64,000 nucleotides of DNA, taken from Acidiferrum sp963764675 (GTDB taxonomy: Bacteria; Acidobacteriota; Terriglobia; Acidiferrales; UBA7541). The stretch spans positions 744,001 through 808,000 of the forward strand of contig CAVXTQ010000011.1 in assembly GCA_963764675.1 (NCBI GenBank), in the 5' to 3' direction. The notes under the pieces are model-generated. The model was not told the DNA's origin, searched no databases, and saw nothing but the letters and a program-made list of their open reading frames with translations. Made by a program: the position numbers and the translations under genes. Positions 9,279 to 15,353 of the stretch are shown piece by piece (the first letter of the stretch is position 1; each line of letters begins with the position of its first letter).

Positions 9279-9734
9279 CTACCAGCGGTATCCAAATATC
9301 AGCGCACAATCGGAACAAATGAAGTACTGGCCGCTGTCCGTTCCTTTTTCGCTGCCGCACTTCTTTGACCAGTGACGTGCGGAAAGCGAACCATCCGCGC
9401 GAAGAATGTAAACCGGATTTACCTTCAGGCCGCATCCAACAAAGGGCACCTGCAATTTTTGTTCATAATTGCGAAGAAGATGTTGCTTAGTCCGTTCGAT
9501 AACTTCAACAAACAACTCGCTCTTCGGGATGCCCCAATCTGAAGTCTCTTTTACCCTGTTCGTGGCGCGTACCTTGAACTTAGTTTTAACGCGAGTGGAA
9601 CCGTCGTCTGAATCTTCGGTGGAATAAATGAAGTAGCCCGGCAACGTTTCTTTTTCAAACGACCACACCGAAACCAGTCCCCTCTGGTCATCCGGGTGTC
9701 CGTGTACTCGCCATCGGTACGGTTCAACGGCCAT
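9279..9734 (-). CDS. hypothetical protein, cysteine-containing C-terminus
   Basis: Not recognised. The frame is open upstream into the tRNA gene, but that part only reads tRNA sequence, so the first sensible start is the ATG at 9734 (MAVEPYRWRVHG), giving 151 residues; no convincing Shine-Dalgarno is present. The protein is soluble-looking, with a charged central region (TRVKTKFKVRATNRVKETSDWG) and several cysteines near the end (GCGLKVN, KKCGSEKG, ICSDCALIFGY). The last pair, CSDC, together with the earlier Cys could bind a metal. It lies just past a duplicated tRNA 3' end, so it may have arrived with an integrated element. Base composition is lower in GC than its neighbours, with many AA/TT runs, which fits transfer. 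Confidence 0.55.
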   Translation of the reverse strand: MAVEPYRWRVHGHPDDQRGLVSVWSFEKETLPGYFIYSTEDSDDGSTRVKTKFKVRATNRVKETSDWGIPKSELFVEVIERTKQHLLRNYEQKLQVPFVGCGLKVNPVYILRADGSLSARHWSKKCGSEKGTDSGQYFICSDCALIFGYRW

Positions 9735-9773
9735 GATTTTCTCAGGGTAGCAGTCCGCTTTATCGAATTCAAG

Positions 9774-9792
9774 GGGACGACTGGATTTGAAC
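9774..9792 (-). repeat. duplicated 3' end of tRNA-Pro (att-like)
   Basis: A 19-bp exact copy of the tRNA-Pro T-loop to acceptor 3' strand (the tRNA copy is at 9865-9883) lies 72 bp beyond the tRNA 3' end in the same orientation. The 72 bp between holds two small hairpins (GCGGGC/GCCCGC and CCCGG/CCGGG). This resembles an attachment-site duplication left by tRNA-targeted integration, though no integrase is present. Confidence 0.7.
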
Positions 9793-9859
9793 TTGAGTCG
9801 AATTGCGGGCGTCTGAGCCCGCAGGCGAAATCCCGGTGCAACCGGGACAGCGAGAGAAA

Positions 9860-9936
9860 TGGTCGGGACGACTGGATTTGAACCAGCGACCTCACGCACC
9901 CCAAGCGTGCGCGCTACCAGGCTGCGCTACGTCCCG
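9860..9936 (-). tRNA. tRNA-Pro (GGG)
   Basis: Read on the minus strand, the segment folds as a standard cloverleaf: acceptor CGGGACG/CGTCCCG (7 bp), D-arm GCGC..GCGC, anticodon stem CACGC/GCGTG with loop TTGGGGT, so the anticodon is GGG, and T-arm GCTGG-TTCAAAT-CCAGT. The discriminator is A and the CCA end is encoded, giving 77 nt. It lies just after a MerR-type gene on the same strand, an arrangement known from other bacteria. Confidence 0.95.
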
Positions 9937-10009
9937 ACCGAGTCAAGCGGCCCGAGCAGGCCGCCCACGTATCGACCGAACTGCTGCGATCGACGCGATA
10001 TCAAGGCTA

Positions 10010-10414
10010 TCACCGCCGTTCGAGGAGCGTCAAGAAAGCGCGCAGCGTGTCGCGAAGATCGAGAAGCATCTTGCGGCTAAGCAGTTCGGCGGCGTTTTCG
10101 GGATACGAACTGGCGGGCGTGCTCTCAGCTCCGGCGGAACCGTTCGATCCATGCTGCTCGCGAAGATGCCGCCGCGCACCCGCGATGGTGAAGCCTTCGT
10201 CGTAGAGCAGGCGCTTGATCTTCATCACCATGTCCACGTCTTCTTGACGGTACATGCGATGCCCGCTCGGACTCTTCACCGGCTCGAGCATAGGAAATTC
10301 GGTTTCCCAGTAGCGCAGCACAAATGGTTTCACTTCCGCCAGTCGGCTGACTTCGCCGATGCGGTAAAGCCGGTCTTCGGTCGCGGTTTGTGTGGCCGTT
10401 CCGTAGTTAGCCAT
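10010..10414 (-). CDS. MerR-family transcriptional regulator
   Basis: A 134-residue regulator with an N-terminal MerR winged-helix domain (YRIGEVSRLAEVKPFVLRYWE, then SGHRMYRQEDVDMVMKIKRLLYDEGFTIAGARRHL). The second helix lies at about residues 15-40 and the wing ends around 70. The C-terminal ~50 residues form a short helix (LLSRKMLLDLRDTLRAFLTLLERR) that would mediate dimerisation; no cysteine or ligand-binding domain is present, so it does not look like a metal sensor. The type resembles the regulators found between ihfA and tRNA-Pro in Proteobacteria; here tRNA-Pro follows 73 bp downstream on the same strand, which supports that assignment. Its target is unknown. Confidence 0.85.
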   Translation of the reverse strand: MANYGTATQTATEDRLYRIGEVSRLAEVKPFVLRYWETEFPMLEPVKSPSGHRMYRQEDVDMVMKIKRLLYDEGFTIAGARRHLREQHGSNGSAGAESTPASSYPENAAELLSRKMLLDLRDTLRAFLTLLERR

Positions 10415-10540
10415 GACTCTTCTCGGGCGGGGACCACCTCATCGTAGGCCAAATTTTCGCCCTGTCAATCCAAGTCTGCCTCGCCCGCAAACTCAACCCT
10501 GATAGTTTCCACAGGCCCGGCATCGCCAAAACCAACTCGC

Positions 10541-10565
10541 CGATGCTTGAGCGGCTCAAGCATCG
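10541..10565. repeat. perfect 11-bp stem with 3-nt loop
   Basis: CGATGCTTGAG, loop CGG, CTCAAGCATCG: a perfect inverted repeat of 25 bp. It has no T-tract on either side. It sits about 130 bp upstream of the MerR start and could be an operator or an mRNA stem in the MerR leader, or a stand-alone palindromic repeat. Confidence 0.6.
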
Positions 10566-10690
10566 CAGCAACACCACTTATCGACTAGGCTGATATAAAT
10601 CAGCAACCTACGCTATTTCACCTAATCTTGCCGCGAAAAAACTTGCCGCCAAAACGAATCATAAGCGAAAGACGTAGGATAGGGCTCGCT

Positions 10691-10733
10691 TGGGTGCCGC
10701 ACCCTTGCGGTTTTCAAGGGTGCGGGTTTTGAC
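10691..10733 (+). repeat. 43-bp palindromic element, copy 1
   Basis: The 43-bp unit contains an 11-bp perfect stem (CCGCACCCTTG / CAAGGGTGCGG) around a 7-nt loop and ends in GGGTTTTGAC. An identical copy lies in opposite orientation at 14042-14084. This is typical of REP-like interspersed palindromes. The T-rich side faces plus, against both flanking genes, so it is not simply their terminator. Confidence 0.85.
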
Positions 10734-10760
10734 TTTCTTGTTCATCATGACTCTGACCTG

Positions 10761-12248
10761 CTAGCCCTTCTCATCCGTTCTCCGCTCCCGTTTGCGCAGT
10801 CGTTGCACGAAGCGGATCGGCGTCCCCACGAAATCAAACTTGGCGCGCAGCTGATTCTCCAGAAAGCGCTCGTAACTGAAGTGCAGCGGCTGCTTCTGGT
10901 TCGTGAACATCAAAAACGTTGGCGGCGCGGTCTTCGCCTGCGTCATGTAGTAGATGCGAACGACTCGCGCCTTCGGACTCGTGCCGCGTTGTAGATCCAC
11001 TTCCGACAGCCAGTTGTTCAACTCCGGCGTTGGGATCCGCCGCTTCCGCGCCGCGGCAACTTGATCGATCAGCGGAAACAATTTGCTGGCGCGATCGCCC
11101 GTTTTGGCCGACAAAAACACGATCGGCGCGTAACTCAAAAATTTCAATTTATCGCGCACCAGTTTTTCGTAGTCGAACAGCAGCCGCCCTTTGTCCATGT
11201 CGCTAAAACCGCGGCCGCCTGCAATCGCTCCGCTGCGTTTTTGTTTTTCCTGCTGGTGCCTTTCCTGCGCGGTCCGCCTGGACTGACCCTTGGCCGAAGC
11301 CGCATCGCGCGCGGCCGCTTTGTTCGCGGCTTCGGTGGCAAGATCCCACTTGTTCATCACGATGATCACGCTGCGGCCGGACTCCTCGGCATAGCTGGCG
11401 ATTTGCGCGTCGCCTTGCGTCACGCCTTGCTCGCCATCGACGATGAGCAGCGCAACGTCGCAACGTTCCAGGCCGCGGCGAGCCATGACCACGCTGAGTT
11501 TTTCGGCGACCAGGTTGGTCTTGCCCTTACGGCGAATGCCGGCGGTGTCCACGAAGCGGTAGAGACGACCGTCGTGGGTCACTTCGGTGTCGACGGTGTC
11601 CATGGTTGTGCCCGGCACAGGCGAGACGATGGAGCGGTCTTCGCCGACCATGCGGTTGAGCAAAGTGGACTTGCCGACGTTGGGGCGGCCGATGATCGCG
11701 ACTTCGACGGCGTCAGGTCCCTTTAGCTCATCGGCAGTAGCGTCGCCGGTTTCTGTTTCCGCCAGCGCCGCGTCCAGGAGATCGTCGATGCCGGTGCCGT
11801 GCTCGGCGGCGATGGGAAAGATGGGGACGCCGATGCTATGAAACGCCGCGGCGTTGGCCTCCTGCGAGGGCGCGTCGACTTTGTTGACCGCGACGACGAA
11901 AGGCTTGCCAGTGGTACGGAGAAGCCGCGCAAGCTCTTGATCGAGCGGCGTCAGACCAGCCTGGCTATCGACGACGAGGACGAGCAGCGCGGCCTTGCTG
12001 ATGGCGATGTGCGCTTGGCGCAGGATCTCCTGCGGGATGAGCGCTTTGTCGTCGGGGACGATGCCGCCGGTATCGACGACCTCGATCGCGCGGCCGCGCC
12101 ATTCGGCTTTGCCGTAAATGCGGTCGCGGGTGATGCCCGGCTCGTTGGTGACGATGGCGCGGCGCGTTCCGGTAAGGCGATTGAAAAGCGTGGACTTGCC
12201 CACATTGGGGCGTCCGACGATCACGAGTGAGGGCAGTTTTTCAGACAT
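10761..12248 (-). CDS. der: ribosome-assembly GTPase Der (EngA)
   Basis: A 495-residue tandem-GTPase protein needed for 50S subunit maturation. Domain 1 has G1 GRPNVGKST (12-20), G3 DTGG and G4 NKVD; domain 2 has G1 GRPNVGKST from Gly187, G3 DTAG and G4 NKWD (299-302); a KH-like C-domain ends the protein. The start at 12248 (MSEKLPSLVIVG) puts the first beta strand near the N-terminus, as in the family; an ATG at 12356 would add 36 residues without similarity, and neither has a clear Shine-Dalgarno. Between NKWD and the RDKLKFL helix of domain 2 there is an extra ~45-residue Lys/Arg/Ala/Gln-rich insertion (AASAKGQSRRTAQERHQQ) not seen in typical Der proteins, and the frame stays open through it. 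The winged-helix regulator gene starts upstream on the same strand. Confidence 0.94.
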   Translation of the reverse strand: MSEKLPSLVIVGRPNVGKSTLFNRLTGTRRAIVTNEPGITRDRIYGKAEWRGRAIEVVDTGGIVPDDKALIPQEILRQAHIAISKAALLVLVVDSQAGLTPLDQELARLLRTTGKPFVVAVNKVDAPSQEANAAAFHSIGVPIFPIAAEHGTGIDDLLDAALAETETGDATADELKGPDAVEVAIIGRPNVGKSTLLNRMVGEDRSIVSPVPGTTMDTVDTEVTHDGRLYRFVDTAGIRRKGKTNLVAEKLSVVMARRGLERCDVALLIVDGEQGVTQGDAQIASYAEESGRSVIIVMNKWDLATEAANKAAARDAASAKGQSRRTAQERHQQEKQKRSGAIAGGRGFSDMDKGRLLFDYEKLVRDKLKFLSYAPIVFLSAKTGDRASKLFPLIDQVAAARKRRIPTPELNNWLSEVDLQRGTSPKARVVRIYYMTQAKTAPPTFLMFTNQKQPLHFSYERFLENQLRAKFDFVGTPIRFVQRLRKRERRTDEKG

Positions 12249-12379
12249 GTTTTGTTTGGCCGGGCGCACAGAAGGTTTTTCTGGCGGCGGAATGACCTTC
12301 CAATGTAGCGCATTCGGGGAGTGAGTGGCGAGCGGCGTATTGGGACCGTCAGACATGAAGGCCAATTGTGAAGCACGCT

Positions 12380-12682
12380 CTAGGTATCGATGGCTGGGCC
12401 GAGCAATTGTTTCAGTGCCTGGACGTATTCGGTGAGGGCTTGGCGGCCTGTTTCGGTGAGGCGATAGCGGGTTTGTGGCTTGCGCAGCACGAACTTTTTT
12501 TCGACGGCCACGTATCCGGCTTCTTCGAGTTTGAGCAGTTGCGCGCCCAGGTTGCCGTCCGTGGACTCCGTCTTGGCGCGGAGCCAGGTAAACTCCGCCG
12601 CTTCCACGCCGCACAGCAGCGAAAGCAGGGCTAGCCGCAGGCGGCCGTGAACTACGGGATTGAGCTCGGGCAAATCAGGCAT
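12380..12682 (-). CDS. winged-helix transcriptional regulator (PadR/MarR-like, HTH_34 type)
   Basis: A ~100-residue stand-alone winged-helix protein: NPVVHGRLRLALLSLLCGV, then the recognition helix region STDGNLGAQLLKLEEAGYVAVEKKFVLRKPQTRYRLTETGRQAL. It matches the small 'winged helix DNA-binding' family that often controls a neighbouring membrane protein. The ATG at 12682 overlaps the stop of the upstream membrane-protein gene (12675) by eight bases, so the pair is translationally coupled; an ATG at 12715 would add 11 residues. It is a plausible candidate for binding the palindrome at 13971-13986, but that is inference from proximity only. Confidence 0.82.
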   Translation of the reverse strand: MPDLPELNPVVHGRLRLALLSLLCGVEAAEFTWLRAKTESTDGNLGAQLLKLEEAGYVAVEKKFVLRKPQTRYRLTETGRQALTEYVQALKQLLGPAIDT

Positions 12683-13277
12683 GGAGTGGACCGCGCTGTT
12701 TGCGCTCTCGGGCATCGGCGATCACGCCGTAGATGCCGAACACGATCTGGCAAAGAAAGATGGCCACCAGAAACACGATCATGCTCTGCGCAGCGGTGCC
12801 AAAGCACGTAGCCACAGCCGCCACCCACCACACGACGGCGCACGCAAACTGAACCTTCCAGCGAAGAATCAGCGCTGAGGCTCCGTTGGCCATACCAAGA
12901 ATGGCCGACATCGCGGCCACAAAGACATGCTGATCGGTCAGCCGCCCACTCAGGCCGAGGGCTAGAAAGAGCAGAAACATCGAAATTCCCAAAGCGGTCC
13001 AGATAGAACCGGTGGCCCGGCCGAGGCTGGTCCCCGGATGATTGCCAGTCTTCCGGGAAGCAACGACAAAGGTACCGATGACCGCGACCGAGACAGTGGC
13101 CGGCCAAGCCCACACGCTGTGGCCCCACGCGGACCAGGCGATCGCGATATAGTACGCAACGCCCCACAGAACGAACGTCCATCCCCAGCTCTCTGTTTTT
13201 CGGCGCCCCTCGGCGATCATGTTCTCGATGAGGCTTAGCCTGTCTCTTAGTTCCTGTTCGGTGGTGTGGTCCTGCAT
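12675..13277 (-). CDS. six-helix membrane protein paired with the winged-helix regulator
   Basis: A 200-residue integral membrane protein with a ~28-residue charged cytoplasmic N-terminus (TEQELRDRLSLIENMIAEGRRKTESWG) and about six hydrophobic segments, including WTFVLWGVAYYIAIAWSAWG and IVFLVAIFLCQIVFGIYGVIA. It has no recognised catalytic motif. A strong Shine-Dalgarno (AAAGGAG, 8 nt spacing) precedes the ATG. It overlaps the regulator gene downstream, a pairing repeated in many acidobacterial genomes, where the membrane protein is presumed to be the regulator's target or sensor. Function not known. Confidence 0.75.
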   Translation of the reverse strand: MQDHTTEQELRDRLSLIENMIAEGRRKTESWGWTFVLWGVAYYIAIAWSAWGHSVWAWPATVSVAVIGTFVVASRKTGNHPGTSLGRATGSIWTALGISMFLLFLALGLSGRLTDQHVFVAAMSAILGMANGASALILRWKVQFACAVVWWVAAVATCFGTAAQSMIVFLVAIFLCQIVFGIYGVIADARERKQRGPLHA

Positions 13278-13370
13278 GGCGGATCTCCTTTGAGGAAGCT
13301 CGAATTGCCGCGTATTCCCTGCGCTTTGCTCCCACGGCGGGCGGGCGCGCGATCATCCCTTCAAGGGGCT

Positions 13371-13940
13371 TCACGGTTGATGTTGAAGCTGCATGTCTAC
13401 GCTGCGATGCGGAGGGTTGCTGCCCACGGTCACGTCGGTGACTTCGTCCCACTCGCCTTTAGCGGTCAGGTGCATAGTGTTCACAATGTGCGCCGGCCCG
13501 GCGGTAAAGCTCCACGAAAAGCCGTTAGCGGGCGTCGAAAGCTCCGTGTCGAGGTAATGGCCGTCATTGTAGGCGCGGAAGCGATAGGTGTGGGTGGCAT
13601 CGTCGTACGCAATCGTGGCCAGGGCGCTGAACACTACTTTGCCATCGGCGCTGGTGCTCTTGCCCTCGACGAGCAGGATCAGGCCGTCCAGCTTGTACTC
13701 AACATCTTCCGTCTGGGTGGCATGAAGCGGTTCGCCCGGTCCGCGAACGATGGTCACCGGCCCCGACCAGCGACCCGTCAGAAACGAAAGCTTGCGCATG
13801 GCCTCGCGCTGCACGTCGGCGTTATTGGAGGCGGGCTGCTGTGCGGCGAGCGAGAGACTGAACGCAATCATGGATGCCGCTGCGAGCAACGTTGTGGAAA
13901 GAGCGCGCGCAAGACTGAAGGTGGAAATCGTGGTTTTCAT
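13371..13940 (-). CDS. secreted lipocalin-like / DUF1579-type protein
   Basis: A 189-residue exported protein. The ATG at 13940 (MKTTISTFSLARALSTTLL) has a strong Shine-Dalgarno (AAGGAG, 9 nt) and begins a standard signal peptide that should be cut after the SLAA region before QQPASNN. The mature part has a LSFLTGRWSGPVTIVRGPGEP start and alternating beta segments (VEYKLDGLILLVEGKS, VVFSALATIAYDDATHTYRFRAYNDG), as in small beta-barrel proteins of the DUF1579 kind. The longer frame starting at 14003 reads through the promoter and operator and is rejected. A perfect 16-bp palindrome lies 31 bp upstream of the start, so transcription is probably controlled by a dimeric winged-helix repressor. 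Confidence 0.78.
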   Translation of the reverse strand: MKTTISTFSLARALSTTLLAAASMIAFSLSLAAQQPASNNADVQREAMRKLSFLTGRWSGPVTIVRGPGEPLHATQTEDVEYKLDGLILLVEGKSTSADGKVVFSALATIAYDDATHTYRFRAYNDGHYLDTELSTPANGFSWSFTAGPAHIVNTMHLTAKGEWDEVTDVTVGSNPPHRSVDMQLQHQP

Positions 13941-13970
13941 TTGGTGACTCCTTGATTTGTCACGAACATT

Positions 13971-13986
13971 AATAGAGTACTCTATT
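13971..13986. promoter_or_regulatory. perfect 16-bp palindromic operator candidate
   Basis: AATAGAGTACTCTATT is a perfect palindrome, followed directly by a further half-site (ATAGAGTAAC). It overlaps the region expected to hold the -10 box of the DUF1579-type gene, with TTGACG as a possible -35 on the minus strand at its far side. The TAGAGT/ACTCTA arms resemble operators of PadR/MarR-type repressors. Confidence 0.6.
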
Positions 13987-14041
13987 TTATAGAGTAACGT
14001 CAAGAAAGATTTTCCACCGGTCAGGAACGTGAGAAGGAAAG

Positions 14042-14084
14042 GTCAAAACCCGCACCCTTGAAAACCGCAAGGGTGCGGCACCCA
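14042..14084 (-). repeat. 43-bp palindromic element, copy 2 (inverted)
   Basis: Exact reverse complement of the element at 10691-10733. Here the hairpin followed by GGGTTTTGAC reads on the minus strand just after the hydrolase gene that ends at 14135, so this copy could also act as its terminator. Confidence 0.85.
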
Positions 14085-14134
14085 GTCGCCTACCCAGGCG
14101 GAACCTGAGGAGTCGTTCGGTTTCGGCAAGCCGA

Positions 14135-14899
14135 CTAGGAGTAGAAATCGGGCGCGCGTTTCAGGGTTTGCCATTGGGTGCCGTCGTGGCCGAAGACGAC
14201 CAGCGCGATGTTTTCCTGCTTGACCAGGTCGAGAAGCTTGCGGGTGCTGGCGCGCAGCTGCTCTTCGTTGTCGTCGTTGGGCCAGGCTCTGCGGTCGCGG
14301 GTGAAGGTGTGCTGCATCATTACGGCGTCGATGGCTAGGAGGACGGGGCCGGTATGCTTGAGCCGGACCAGCACGGATTGGTGGCCAGGAGCGTGGCCGG
14401 GCGTTGCCACCAGGGTGAGGCCGGGGAGGAGTTCGGTGTCGCCGTCGACCAGGCGGTAGCGCAGGGCGGGATGGTCCCAGTGGGCGCGGGCGGCGGCGAA
14501 GCGCTCGTGCCCGGCGCGGGCGAGTTCGTAATGCTCGCGCTGAACGATAAGCTCGGCGTGGGGGAAGGCGTCGTTGTAGCCGGCGTGGTCGATGTCGAAA
14601 TGGGTGCAGATGACGGTGTGGATGTCGGCGGGGCGCAGGCCGAGCGCGGCCAGCTGCTCGATGACGTTGGTTTTATTGCGACCTTGAGGCGCGCCCGCGG
14701 GACGCGGCGCGTCGGGGGCGATGCCGGTGTCGATGAGGATGTTCTTGGCGTCGCTGGTCTGGATGAAGTAGCAGCCGAGAACCATTTCCAGGGAGCGTCC
14801 AGGGGCGATGGGTACGGTGGTCATCGATAACTGCAGGAGATACAGCTTTTGCGGCGTCGAGCTGTTCGTCTTGTTGTCTTGCGTCATAACGTGGGTCAT
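14135..14899 (-). CDS. metallo-beta-lactamase-fold hydrolase (N-acyl homoserine lactonase-like)
   Basis: A 254-residue MBL-fold hydrolase closest in layout to lactonases of the AttM/AhlD type. The ATG at 14899 is preceded by GAGG at suitable spacing; a longer frame to 15016 would add residues from the promoter. The main metal motif reads THFDIDHAGYN, so the second position of the usual HxHxDH is Asp rather than His. Further ligands are in LVATPGHAPGHQSV, IDAVMM and VVFGHDGTQW. The family opens lactones or hydrolyses thioesters; the substrate cannot be fixed from sequence. A good sigma-70-type promoter is visible upstream (15007-15035). Acyl-homoserine-lactone synthesis genes are absent from the window, so quorum quenching is only one possibility. 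Confidence 0.82.
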   Translation of the reverse strand: MTHVMTQDNKTNSSTPQKLYLLQLSMTTVPIAPGRSLEMVLGCYFIQTSDAKNILIDTGIAPDAPRPAGAPQGRNKTNVIEQLAALGLRPADIHTVICTHFDIDHAGYNDAFPHAELIVQREHYELARAGHERFAAARAHWDHPALRYRLVDGDTELLPGLTLVATPGHAPGHQSVLVRLKHTGPVLLAIDAVMMQHTFTRDRRAWPNDDNEEQLRASTRKLLDLVKQENIALVVFGHDGTQWQTLKRAPDFYS

Positions 14900-15006
14900 G
14901 CGGTGGCCTCGCTTTTTTGGGGATGGTGGAAGGAGGCCGCTCTTGTCCGGCGGGTACGAGCGTACGGCAGGTTCCCCGAGTGGATAGAGCAGCGCTCCCG
15001 GCATAT

Positions 15007-15035
15007 AGTTTATCATAGTTTTAGCCGGTTGTCAA
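15007..15035 (-). promoter_or_regulatory. sigma-70 type promoter of the MBL-fold hydrolase
   Basis: On the minus strand TTGACA is followed after 17 bp by TAAACT. The leader to the chosen start would be about 100 nt. Confidence 0.5.
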
Positions 15036-15189
15036 GTTGGTACTGGGCCGGAAACGGGCTGGCCCACAGAGGCACTGACTAGGAAAGGGATTCTCTGACA
15101 GCAGCTCTAAGGCGCCCGCCACCGTCGGCGGCCGCTACAACGGCGAGACAAGGTCGGGGGGCCGGCGCCGGTTGAGAGGAGAGGTCTGC

Positions 15190-15219
15190 TTGACGGGTGC
15201 GCGTGGGCGCGCGTACTGT
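15190..15219 (+). promoter_or_regulatory. possible promoter of the TonB-dependent receptor
   Basis: TTGACG, 18 bp, TACTGT, about 135 bp before the receptor start. The -10 is weak; this is a suggestion only. Confidence 0.3.
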
Positions 15220-15353
15220 AAGTGCAATCATTGATGGTGCCTACCGGCGTTTCTCGGGGGAAATGCCAGAACGACAATCCTGGGGGGATCGACATGACAT
15301 TCAATTGGGAGAAGTGTCTCGGCAACAGCGCCGTTGACACCAAGGAGACCGCG

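Larger units (their letters stand above)
10415..10760. other. 346-bp gene-free stretch between der and the MerR gene
   Basis: No credible coding sequence was found here. It contains a perfect 11-bp stem-loop (10541-10565) and one copy of the 43-bp palindromic element (10691-10733), described separately. It should also carry the MerR promoter on the minus strand, but no clear -35/-10 pair was recognised. Confidence 0.6.
14900..15353. other. 454-bp divergent promoter region
   Basis: This gap separates the minus-strand hydrolase from the plus-strand receptor. It holds the hydrolase promoter (15007-15035), a weaker receptor promoter candidate (15190-15219), and a direct repeat ATAGTTT-ATC-ATAGTTTT at 15006-15020 that overlaps the hydrolase -10 region. 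No credible gene was found in it. Confidence 0.6.

Noticed and set aside
9735..9899. Upstream coding extension of the hypothetical gene (MREVAGSNPVVPT...)
   Set aside because: It is simply the tRNA-Pro sequence read as protein; the AGSNPVVPT string is a known tRNA artefact.
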